DNA of 64,000 bases from assembly GCF_000227135.1 (NCBI RefSeq), contig NC_018239.1, positions 481,470 to 545,469 of the forward strand, in the 5' to 3' direction. Positions 9,566-20,041 of this stretch are shown here, piece after piece (the first letter of the stretch is position 1; the number at the start of each line of letters is the position of its first letter). The translations under genes and the position numbers were made by a program. This stretch comes from Leishmania donovani. Taxonomy: Eukaryota > Euglenozoa > Kinetoplastea > Trypanosomatida > Trypanosomatidae. A model generated the notes under the pieces. It was given only the letters and a program-made list of their open reading frames with translations. It made no database searches and was not told where the DNA came from.

Positions 9566-12500
9566 TCACAGCGCGGCCACGTCGACCAGCCGAGGAACCC
9601 AGCCAACCCCCTCTGCTCAAGGCACCGAGGGCAGGCGCGCCTGCACTCCTGGCCCGTACGGCCACCGCGGAGTCCGACACGTCTCTCAGGTTTAGGTGTA
9701 TGGTGACAGTTGCGCGAGTCGACGCGAGTGCGTGGCGCTTCGGCAGTGCCGAGGTAAACCGTCGACGCGGCACGACGCAGTGCAGACGAAGCCGAAGACA
9801 CAATAAACGAAGTCTTGCGATGCTGCGCTCTCCGTCTACTGTGTTGAAGCACTCGCCTACCTTCACACCCTCCTTGACCCACACATACGTGGACATGCAC
9901 TATGTACGCGGACGTTCACCAAACGGATGCCCTTCTCCCCCTGTATAGCTCTCTTCCTCCCTGCCTATCGCTCGATCTTCCGCTGCTGCCTTTTCTCTTT
10001 CTGCAATGTATGTGCATGTTGTTGTAACAATACTGGTCGGCGTGTATATTGGCAGCTGTGCTGCGTGCGTCTCCTCCTGTCGCCTCGCGGCATCCTTTTT
10101 TTTTAGTTTAGCTTGTCACGTCCATCATTCTAGCCTCGCTTCGCTTGTTGTATTTCTGAATCTCCGCGTTTCTGTTCGGCTGCAAGGGGTTTCGCCGCTC
10201 CTTCTCTCTATTTCTGTCTCTCTCTTTTTCTCTGTCTGCCCACCCGCACCTCTTTAACATGTAAACGTGTACACACGCATATACGCACACGTCATCTCGC
10301 TTCGTTTTTTTTTTTTTTCGTTTTCTCCTGAACTTTTTTCGGTGTGTGCTCGGCTGCCCCTTCTCCCCCTCTCATGCGGGCGCTCCGTGTCGGTTCCGTT
10401 TGCACGCCTTGCTCCCCTCGTGCAGGTGTCACGAGAGGCGAGCGTGGTTCGGTGTATGGGTCGACATGCGCGACGTGTGGTGTGTTTTGAGTGAAGAACG
10501 CGCGCGCGTGCGTGCGTGCACCGGCGTGCTTGTTTGCTTTCTTTCTCTCTCGCCGATTGCTGTTCTTTGTCTATGCAGCGTCGGCGCCATGTAGCGCAAC
10601 ACACCGCGTACACAGCGCGGACGGAGGTCGATGCGCCGTTGGCGCGCACGCGCATACATGCATAACGGCTCCTTTTCCCTCACACCGCGTCTTCTCTGCT
10701 CCGCACTGACACCGCCCTCCGCGACTGATGCGACTGCCTCCTCTTCTTTGGTTTTCTCCTGAGAATCAACAAAATCACAGAAGCGAGCGCAGCGAAAAGA
10801 AGGCTGTCACCGGGGGTGGTGTGTGTGTGGGTGTGGGTGGGAGGAGGGGGCGGATCTGCAGCAGCTACTGCCTATGCGAGTGGGTATCGGACTCCTCGTG
10901 GGACCGTAGACGTGCTTGCATACGCCGCCACACATTTGAGCACTTCATCGACATTTCGTGCCCTTCTGAGCATTTTTCTCTTGTTTCCGCTTCCATCTTT
11001 ATGTGTGTGTCTCTTCTCTGTCGTTTTTCTATTCCGCCTCCTCGCCCATGTCTCATTCCTCCATCTATTCCGCACGTCATGCCCCGCCAGCATCGGATGA
11101 GCGGTATGCCAGACAGATGCCATGGGCTCGCCCCTCTCCACCTTCATGTCAAGAGGAAAACGAAAGAAAGCGCTGCCGGCCACGGCGCACGGGAGGGAAG
11201 GGGAGAGAAGGCTGCGCTCTCCTTTCGCATTCTTTTTGGTGGGTCCTCCCCGCTTTAACGGTGCGCCGCGTGTGTGGCGACTCTTCACATCTACCCACAT
11301 CCTCTCTCTCTTTTTCTCAAAAAACACACACACACACCTGCACTCCCTACCTCCTGCGGATTCTGGTTGCTCGCTTTTCTCTTGTCGTTTTAGCCCTGCT
11401 GCCCAGTTGTGTGTCGTTGTGTTTTGCGGGCTCGTGTCTCCTCGCCACACGTGTGTGCTTGAATGTGGCGCCTGCACGCACGTACATGTACATAGTTTTG
11501 TGCGTGTGTGCGCCGCTCCCTTCTTCCCTCCCCCTAAGCATATACATATATACATATATATATTATTATGCGTACTATGATTTTGTTCCTCGCATCTGAC
11601 CCCCTTGCCCGCTGGAGCCGCCTGACCATCTCCCGTCCCCTCCCGCTCTATGGGATAACCCGCTGCTTGTGACGCACCGCGCCTTGTGCCTCGCCGACGA
11701 AGTAGCGCCTCGACTCTTTTTTTTTTCACGGCTTGTGCCGTTTTCGTTGTTGCTTGCGCGTATGCGGCGGTCTCTCTGCCAGTGAGCGTTGCGTCAAGCT
11801 CTCTGTCTGCCTGTCTGGGCGTGTCTGCCTTCTCCTCCAGCGCGGGCTTCTCTTTTCGGATCGGTTTTGGCGGGCAGGTTGCAGTGCTTCTGCGCTCTCG
11901 GTACCCCCTTCCCCCCTTGAGCACTTTTTTTTGCAAAATGCTCATCATTGTGAATCGCTCACGCACGCACGCTTGCATCCGCTGTTGCCCGTTCAGGACA
12001 TGCGGCCCGCGCCTCGTCAGCTTCCGTGTTTCACTGCTTCCTAGCGTTTCTTTTCCTTGGCGCCCCCCCCCCCCGCCTCCCCCACAACCGACTCAACGGT
12101 CAGTGAGGACGCGCCAAAAACAGAGAGCACGGCAGTGGCCCACACACACGCACACACAGACGGAGACAGAGGCGAATGCGAAAAAAACAAGAGAGACAAG
12201 AAGCAAGATGGCAGGCGACACACTCCCTCCCTGTCACACGGATACGGTGACGGCATAGGCGTCGGAGGAGGAGGAGGGGTAGGAGGCACATAAACAGGTG
12301 CCCAGGCAGAAACAGGGGAGGGGGGCACCACCAACAACCACAGCAAAGAAAAGAGCGTCCAGCCGTCGTTGCGGAGGAAATACGTACGAAAACCCACCGA
12401 CGAAGTGGTTCTCTCAGGTGCCCTCTTGTGCGGGTGTGCGTGCTCGGCATGCTACGCGTGCTTCGCAGCACAGGAGGCCTCTCCTTGCTTTATCGCTTCC

Positions 12501-14294
12501 CTTGCGGTCCAATCTCAGCGTGGCCTTGGCTGCGCTTCTTCGTGTGCGCTCGCTCGTGTCTGCGTGCTGAAGCCGTCTGGCATTTTTCAGCTGTGTCTCC
12601 CAATGTGGCGGGGCGCGCCCCGCACTCTCTCTCACACACGCTTCACGAAGCGAATGCGAGTAAGATGCGTGGCGGGTTCCTTGTTTTGGCTTTGGGCAGG
12701 CGAGAAAGCAGACTCGGATAGCGGGTAAGGCGTCATGCGCACATGCGGGAGAACGCATATCAGTACATATGCGCATACATACATATGGACACACCAAGAA
12801 CAGGGAAGGCGTGTGGACGGCATGAGCGCGAAAAGGTGGGGGTGGGGGACGCGATAAAGAGGCGCAAGGCGTCCCCTCCGGCACACGCCTGCCGCGAAAA
12901 TGGGAAGCAAGCGGAAAGCAAGACGCCGCCATTGTCTGTGCTTTCTGCCTGTATCCGGCAGAGGCACCCACAAGCGCACGCTCCGTGCATCGGAGGAGCA
13001 CGGCACACAGCGGCGGGAAGAGAGTTGCCGTGCTCCCTTCGATGCGGAGCTGATGCGTATTGCTGTGGTGCCGGCGTGCTTCCCCCCTTCGATGGTGATT
13101 CCTCCCCGCGTGCGCCGAGACGATACCGTTTTCTGAAGCAGAGCGCTAAGGATGAGAGAATGGGCACATGCTCGCACGCAAGTCGGTCCCCTCGCCAACT
13201 TTTCCCTTTCTGTACTCCCCCCTCCCCCAGCTATACTGACCATCCCGGCCTTTTTGTTTTCCGTGCTCTTCCACTCTCTCCCAGCATCCATCGCCGACGT
13301 GCACCTCCGCACCCGCTCACAACGTGCAAGTGCCGACGCCCGCCGCGCTCTCGAGTGTGACGCTGCGGAGAGGCAAAATCATAGCATACGCGCAGGTAGA
13401 GAAGAGACTCTTCCCTCTCCCTCCACACACAAAAACGATAATCAAAACGTGAAGGCGTACACGCACACACATCCTTCTCTCTCTCGTCGACATTCTTAGA
13501 TTGTACCCATACTGACGCACGGTCAGAGAGCCAGAGCGGGTGGGAGATACGAACGTGAGCAGGCAGTCTTCTCGCATCTTTTTCGTTGTCGGTTCCGCCG
13601 CTCCCTTGCAGAGCCAGCGGGCGTAGACGGAGGAGAGAGAGGCTGTGCATCATCTTTAACGGCACCTTCTCGACCCGCTCTCCGTGCTTCTATCTTGCAA
13701 AACGTTTTCAGGTGAGCACCCCATCTCCCTCCTCACACACCCTCACACCCGTCTTGCTGGAGGTGCGCCACACCTCTCCCAACGACTACCGCGCACACAA
13801 ACACGCGCGCGTGCTCGTTTCTTTTCTGCTTTGTGTCTTTCTGCGCCTGGTTGTTTGGCACTGTCGTGCGCTGAGTAGACTCGCGGATGCAGATCACTTG
13901 CAGCGCAACTCGCATGCCTCTGCATGTCCGCGTGAGTGTATTCCCCACGTGCTGAAGTAGCCATACCGGCGGGATATCCATCGATCGACCTCTATATGAC
14001 CTTGTCCATACAATAAACAAAACTACATGCGCTACGCTGCCCCGCACAAACGAGGGTGAGCGGAAAAACGCGGCCATAGCAGGCCAAACATATGCGATCG
14101 GGGTACATACCCGTGCTTGACTCTCGGACTGGGACTCTGCTCTCTCTGCGTGTTTCTTTTGCTTTCCTTCTGCTTCCGCCTCGGAGCACGGCGCCCCCCC
14201 CCCCCCGTCACGTCGGCGCTGTGTGTGTGTGCGTGTGCCTTCGCTGTGGTGCTTCCCTCCTACCGCGTGATCGGTTGTCTGTGGAGGGCTGCCC
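9566..14294. other. 4.7-kb intergenic region, no gene recognised
   Basis: The longest gene-free stretch. Open frames up to about 200 codons exist but are simple-sequence reads of pyrimidine or CA/GT tracts and match nothing I know. Landmarks are a T14 run at 10305-10318, a CA run near 11326-11337, an AT-rich TA tract at about 11537-11569, a C12 run at 12063-12074, GGA triplets at 12267-12280 and several pyrimidine tracts. It probably holds a long 3' UTR and the splice region of the next gene; a small or non-coding gene cannot be excluded. Confidence 0.6.
11537..11569. repeat. AT-rich TA tract
   Basis: TATACATATATACATATATA-type sequence in the long intergenic region upstream of the large unknown protein. 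No gene or other element is associated with it. Confidence 0.85.
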
Positions 14295-17200
14295 ATGAGC
14301 ACCACTGGCACTCCTGCCGTCGCCGCCAAGGAGCGCAGAGCGTCTTACAGTCGTGGAGGGGTGAAGGCGCGCGCGCTGCGCTCGCGGTCAAAGTCACCGC
14401 GAGCGCTCACGCCGCCAAAACAAGGGCAGCGGTCATCTCTGAAAGTGAGCTCCTCAGTTTACGATGCCTCGAGTGAGGCAACCGTGGCGCGACTCTGTCC
14501 TCGCCGAGCCAACAGTGCCTCGCCGACAAAGCCGCGGGCGCTAAGTTCGTTGGCTCGAGCCCCCTCCTCCCCAATCCTGTGGTGCGTACACTCCGGTCAT
14601 GGTGCAGACGTCGATGGCATCGCCGCCGCTGCTGTCTCTGGCGCAGCCAGTCCTGTGTGTCGACCGTCACAGACTTCACCGACCGCGCCAACGATAGCGG
14701 AGCAGATCAGACGCATGCGCCGCCTCCTGCGTGAGGTGAAGCTCCCTTTCATGGATGTGCACCTCATAGAGACTTACTTGTTCCACCTCGCGTGGGGCAC
14801 GCCCGCTAAGGAATCCATCGGCAAAGAATCCATCTCCGATGTGCCCATATCGGGAGACTGGACATCCCCGGAAGCTGGTATCTGCCGTGAAGTTAAACGA
14901 CCGTCTCCGCCTACACTGCCAGGAGTCGGACTGAAAAGCACTACCATGGCAAGGCCTGTCACCGTGGCAACCATCTCCCACGCGCCTAGCCTCGAGGTGG
15001 CCGAGGTTTCAAAATCAGAGTGTTACTATCCCTTCAAGACGTCTACAGGGGGCAGCGAGAGACACCGAGACGGACATACCGACAACGCGGCAGCTGTTAG
15101 AAGACCACTGCGGTGGGGGGCGAGGCGGATAGCTGAAGACGACTGCTTCGCGGCTGCACAAACGGATCAGCACACGAAGGATCTTGGCTCCTGTCCGTCT
15201 ACCACAGAAGCCCCCGACATCATCGACAAAGCCGATGCCATGAGCTGCGCACTGGCAGAGGAAGGCCATCCCCGCCCGCCACCGCGCCCACCACGACCGC
15301 AGCCGTCGTCACGTGCCGCCATGGTCAGCCGCAGCGCCTTCACAGAGAGTTGCGCGCAGCAGCAGCAGCAGCACATGCCGGCAGCCTTTCCGCTCTCCTT
15401 GTTGGGTATGATGGAGCGTGTGCTGAGGGGGTACAAGGCAGCTCTCGCCGTCGCCCTGCGTGCTGTCATGCATCGAGAGGCGGTTTGGACGGCGCTCCAG
15501 CAGTTTCTGAATGTGGTGCGCTTGGACTGGGCGCCGTTAGCGGCTCATGTATCACAGGTAGGTGCGCCTGTCGCGCCACGGGCACATGGCCAATCGAATG
15601 GGGCTGCGAACGGGACGCTTGGCTCCTCTGGTATCTCGGGGGCCCTGCCAAATCTGCGTTCGCCGCGTGATGGTGTTGGCAACTCCGGCGACATGGCCGT
15701 CGGCGCTTGCCGATCAGAGGCGCTCGTGTCTCCGCACTACACGGCACATGGAATGAGCTCGTCGTCCAGCACCGCAGAAAGTGATTGTGGCAACCCTAAG
15801 CGTAGCTCAACACCAGAAAAGCAGGCAGCGTTGCACACATCCTCCGACCGAACCGGAACAGTCGTCGACGGGGAGACCATGCGAAGCAGCAGCGCCCCCT
15901 TGCTCAAAAGGACCGTCTCGCCTGCGGAGAGCGCCGTTCGCCATGAGGACACCAGTGTGCGCACAGCCAGCTGTGAGGACGATGGGCAAGTCGCCATTAC
16001 TGGGCCACCACCCGAGGCTATCGGCAGTGCACAGCAAGATCGCCATCCGCGTGGGCAGCAGCGTCCATCGCTGTGCCTCTCTGCTGAGTCGCTTCGACAG
16101 ACATCTGTGCAGTACGCCCGCGGAGCCTCAAGCGAAGCAGCAGCGTTGAATGACTCACCAGTGTGCAAGCCTCAGCCACCGCCACCGAGGATTGTACCAC
16201 GGCTGCTTCGCGTCCCTATCTCCACGCCGTCATCTAGCGCGGGTGCTGCGAGGGATGCCACTAGCGCGCTTGTGCCGTCTCGCGCGCGCTCAGTGGCCGC
16301 CCAATGTCGCAGGACTCTTGACCGTCCAGACCCACTTCTCTCAGCTGGAGCACGGGGGCCCGTGTGTAACGCTGCCGCGCATCGAACACTCGCCCTTCGC
16401 CATGCGTTTCCAGCTTTACCTGGCAAACAGCAGGCCTGCCGTGCGCATCGATCTGCTACGCCCGCTGATGGGACTCGGCGCCGCTCTCGATCGGCGCCGT
16501 GCGTGACAGAGGCCGAGCTTCCCTCGCCTTGCCCGCAGTGTGATTCTTCTTTTTTCGTCACACCGCGCGCGCGGATCATGGCCAGGCACGACGCCGAGGC
16601 ATGCGATGTCCCTTCGCGTACAAGGCGATTAGTGCTCCACCCCGGCGATTCCGTGTCTCCGATGACGGCGCGAGTATATCGCCAGCTGCACGCGTCGTCT
16701 GCGTCGCCGGCCCCGCGGCGGCAGGAGCTGCACGATACGTCTCTTGTGACTCGTCCATCAGAAGGTAAGAGTGCCCTGCGGCCACACAGCGGTCTTGTGC
16801 CGTCTCTCGGCATGCGCCTGCACGCAGTCTCCCGACAGGTGTACGCGGACTGCCTATATCATTACCTCTATTACCTCCAGCGTACCACCCTCGCGGTGGT
16901 GGAGGCCGTCGACGAACTGCGGCGCCACCACCTCTCTCACGACGCTCCGTTCGTCGTCGAGCGCCGCAACTATCTCCTTGAGGTGCTGATGCAGACATCC
17001 ACGCTGGCATGTGACGCGGCGGTGCAGTGGCTGATGCATGAGAGCACCTTCGAGAACGAAGGTGATTTGAAGGATGGAGGCGATCAGCACCCCGTCGCTG
17101 GCCAGCCCAGCGACTCAACCAGCGACGCAGTGTACTGCTCGACCCTGCTTCCCGGAGCGGCACGGCAAACCTGTGACCATGTCTCTGAGGCGAGGCGATG

Positions 17201-18083
17201 GCCACCTGAAATGCCCTGCTCCAACTCTTCTCGCCAGTGCGGTGACGCACCCGCGCCGGAGATCGAGCCTGAAGGCGAGAGAGGTGCTCAAGGCACCATG
17301 CACCGCGCTGTCGCGCGTGGCCAGTGGCCTGAACAGTTGCTGCGAGCACCGCTGATGAGCACCCATGCCAGTCTCGCCCGGTATGCGGCGACGCCACGCT
17401 TTCTTGTCCGACTGGACGAAGCTCCGACCAGCAGTCCAGGCGCGCGACAGGAGGCCGCATCACGTACTACGCAACCCGGCGACGGCGGCCGCGGTCAGAA
17501 CACGGCGCCCACGACTATTACGCCGGTGTCAGCGTCCCTATCGCCCTGGCGCTTGGTACTGCCAGCAGATGTGCTGGCTTCGTACGGGGGTGGCACTGCG
17601 GCACCAGAGGATGAGCGATATCAAACAAGGATCGCGAGCGCCTATGCCGTTCGCTCGAGCGCAGCGTCTTCTGCTGCCGCCCTGCGCAGGCGTCTGGAGA
17701 GCGGTGAGCATCTGTTGCACCTTGAGGTGGCAACACAGCTCGCGTATTTGCGGAGGTGCATGCAGTGTGCGTTGCAGCACGAGTACATGCTCTATCTGCG
17801 CGGGATGTCGGAAGTGCACCGCCGCTTTTACGCAGACAAGAGGAAGATGGCGATGTGCCGCCACGGTGCAGCGGCGCAAGTGTGTGCGACGGACTGTGAC
17901 AGGATGAATGCCGCAGTGACGCGTGTTGGCACCCCTGCGAAGTACGGGAGCGTTGCCGCCACAATGGCTCCTGACCGCTACGGCCGCGTCTCTCTCAAGG
18001 ATGAGCTCTTGCGGACGGACTGGATGAGGGAGCTGCGGGAATCGTGGCAACTACTGATGTCAGGCAGCAGCAGCGTAGCGTAG
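14295..18083 (+). CDS. Large protein of unknown function
   Basis: A 1262-residue protein that I do not recognise. Most of it is predicted to be disordered, rich in Ser, Pro, Ala and Arg, with a short glutamine run near residue 355. Four stretches look helical and folded: about 135-165 (IAEQIRRMRRLLREVKLPF), about 370-415 (LLGMMERVLRGYKAAL and following), about 838-915 (an aromatic-rich YADCLYHYLYYLQ segment) and about 1125-1195 (LRRRLESGEHLLHLEVATQL and following). There is no signal peptide or membrane segment. The ATG at 14295 is the first in frame after a pyrimidine tract (about 14125-14180) with an AG at 14185-14186. High GC at third codon positions over the whole length supports real coding. 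A cytoskeletal or scaffold role would only be a guess. Confidence 0.85.
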   Translation: MSTTGTPAVAAKERRASYSRGGVKARALRSRSKSPRALTPPKQGQRSSLKVSSSVYDASSEATVARLCPRRANSASPTKPRALSSLARAPSSPILWCVHSGHGADVDGIAAAAVSGAASPVCRPSQTSPTAPTIAEQIRRMRRLLREVKLPFMDVHLIETYLFHLAWGTPAKESIGKESISDVPISGDWTSPEAGICREVKRPSPPTLPGVGLKSTTMARPVTVATISHAPSLEVAEVSKSECYYPFKTSTGGSERHRDGHTDNAAAVRRPLRWGARRIAEDDCFAAAQTDQHTKDLGSCPSTTEAPDIIDKADAMSCALAEEGHPRPPPRPPRPQPSSRAAMVSRSAFTESCAQQQQQHMPAAFPLSLLGMMERVLRGYKAALAVALRAVMHREAVWTALQQFLNVVRLDWAPLAAHVSQVGAPVAPRAHGQSNGAANGTLGSSGISGALPNLRSPRDGVGNSGDMAVGACRSEALVSPHYTAHGMSSSSSTAESDCGNPKRSSTPEKQAALHTSSDRTGTVVDGETMRSSSAPLLKRTVSPAESAVRHEDTSVRTASCEDDGQVAITGPPPEAIGSAQQDRHPRGQQRPSLCLSAESLRQTSVQYARGASSEAAALNDSPVCKPQPPPPRIVPRLLRVPISTPSSSAGAARDATSALVPSRARSVAAQCRRTLDRPDPLLSAGARGPVCNAAAHRTLALRHAFPALPGKQQACRAHRSATPADGTRRRSRSAPCVTEAELPSPCPQCDSSFFVTPRARIMARHDAEACDVPSRTRRLVLHPGDSVSPMTARVYRQLHASSASPAPRRQELHDTSLVTRPSEGKSALRPHSGLVPSLGMRLHAVSRQVYADCLYHYLYYLQRTTLAVVEAVDELRRHHLSHDAPFVVERRNYLLEVLMQTSTLACDAAVQWLMHESTFENEGDLKDGGDQHPVAGQPSDSTSDAVYCSTLLPGAARQTCDHVSEARRWPPEMPCSNSSRQCGDAPAPEIEPEGERGAQGTMHRAVARGQWPEQLLRAPLMSTHASLARYAATPRFLVRLDEAPTSSPGARQEAASRTTQPGDGGRGQNTAPTTITPVSASLSPWRLVLPADVLASYGGGTAAPEDERYQTRIASAYAVRSSAASSAAALRRRLESGEHLLHLEVATQLAYLRRCMQCALQHEYMLYLRGMSEVHRRFYADKRKMAMCRHGAAAQVCATDCDRMNAAVTRVGTPAKYGSVAATMAPDRYGRVSLKDELLRTDWMRELRESWQLLMSGSSSVA

Positions 18084-20041
18084 AGCCGAAGCCAGCGCCA
18101 AGCGCACGCAAGCCTCTGCGCCGCCCGGCACAAACGCCTCTTCTGTGCACGCGCTCTCCTTCTCCCTCTTCCCCCTTCCTTTCCGCATCCTTTCTAGGCT
18201 GCATGGCGGCGGCTAGCGTGTGTGCATTCGCGTGTTGAACCAGTCACGCCAGTCCCTGCTTCGAACGGAGGCAGCCAGAATGCCCCTCGGCCATGCGACA
18301 AGCCTCTCTCACACACACACGTACGTGGCGAAGGATGTGTGCGGACGGATATCTGCCCCAGCCCTTCCTCCTCCTCTCTCGTGTTTGTTTTAGTTCGACT
18401 GTTTTCGTGAAGGTTTTGCTTGCGCTTATGGTCCGAAAATCTCTTCATGGCGGAGGGGGTGCCGAGGGTTACTATCGCCCTTCCTTCTCCATCGTCGTCT
18501 CCGGCTGATATCCACTAACCCGTTGGCTGCTTTGGCGTGTGGCTGTCGGGTGGGTCCTCTCGCTCGTCTCCGCCGCCGCCCCTCGCGCAACACGAGCGTG
18601 TTGGCAGCGCATGAGCGCTACCTGTTCTTTTTTTTCGTGTGTGTGCGCGCTTGCTTGCATTCGAAGTCATTGTATCGACGGCATGCGCTTTCTCTGCACT
18701 GCGAGTGAGAGAAGCACCCCTTCTCCTCCGCCAACGCATCAACGATCCCCCTATACTAGGTAGACGCAGAAACGCAATATCATGGCTCTGTCCAGAGCAA
18801 GCGGAAGCCTGCACACACACAAAAAAACAAGCCGCTGACTTCCATCAAGCATAACGTGTGCCAGCAAGTGAGTGCTTGAGAGGAGAGCCGTTGTAGGAGT
18901 TGCTGTCCAAGCTCGCTCATTGCGGTGGCCGCCACGTGCGTGCTGGTCTCGCTAGAAGCGCGATGGTAGCGCGTGATGGGTCCGACTCTTGCAGCACGCT
19001 CAGCTTGCAACTCTTCTCTGCCTAGGCTGCAGCACAGTCTCAAGTGTGCTCGCCCCTCCTCCATGCGCATGTCCACGATTCTATCGGCGGTGCTTGCTTC
19101 GTGTTTATTTCTCTGCCACCGCCACTCGCCCCCTTTTCGACTCCGTCGAACGGACGCACATGCTCCCGTCGAGTCCCTGTGCGTTCCCTCGGTGCTTTTC
19201 CTTCGCTGTGTGTGTTCGGGGCCTTCCCCTGTGCACGCGCTGCAACGAGAACGGTACGGTAACTCACCTATCCAACTCTCCTGTCGACCCTCGCCCCTCT
19301 ACGCTTGCCGTAGTCTCTTTTTTGCGACACCCCCGTCACCCCCCCTCTCCTTCCCCCTTTCCCGACACCTGCGGACGTAGGCAAGGTACGGGCAGCAGCT
19401 GACACCTCACCCCCCCAACACATACACACACGCGAGGATAACGGGACGGCGGCTGCTCTCTGCTCTCTCTTGCTTTTTTTTTTTTGCTCGTTTGTTTTTG
19501 CTTTTCACGTGCGCTCTCGGACGTTGTTCGGGGTGGGTCTCTGCACGTCTTCCTCCGGTCGGACGCGTGCGCACGCGCGCTCGCTGCCGTACGTGGCGCG
19601 CATTCCACGCACGCCTTTCCACGGCACAGACAGGTCGTCGCAGACAACGTTGTATGTGTCGCCGCTGTGGTACCGAAGAGGCGTTAGGCCAACGGAAGGC
19701 AAAGTCGTGCGCGCGCACGAGAGAGAGTGAACGCGTCACGCCGGCGCCGATTCCTGCGCTCTCGCCTTGGATTCTACTCTGGCTGGCCGCTCCTAAAAGG
19801 GGAGCCGCCGGTATCCGTCTCTGTTAGTGTGCGCATGGCGGTGCAGCGAGGAAGGGGGTGCCAGAGGAGTTCTTGTGTCCTGTCCTTCACGCACTCGCGC
19901 TGCTGAACCACCGTGCTTCGCTCCGCAACGCTTGCTGTGAGCTGCTGGCGCACTTCATCTCCACGCGTGTATGCGCGCCTTCCCTGCCCTCCTGACACGC
20001 CTCTCCACATCGCGTTTTTCGTTGCTTTTCGGTGCACCGAC
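18084..20041. other. Intergenic region before first SMP gene
   Basis: Nothing gene-like is seen. It contains T- and C-rich tracts (18625-18636, 19332-19352, 19470-19482) and GT-rich segments. The open frame of the next gene extends upstream to 19913, but that part is low complexity and precedes the likely start. Confidence 0.65.

Noticed and set aside
10728..12258. Open frames of 150-370 codons in the long spacer on both strands
   Set aside because: They are reads through pyrimidine, CA/GT and C-run tracts, without a domain or the codon pattern of the neighbouring genes.
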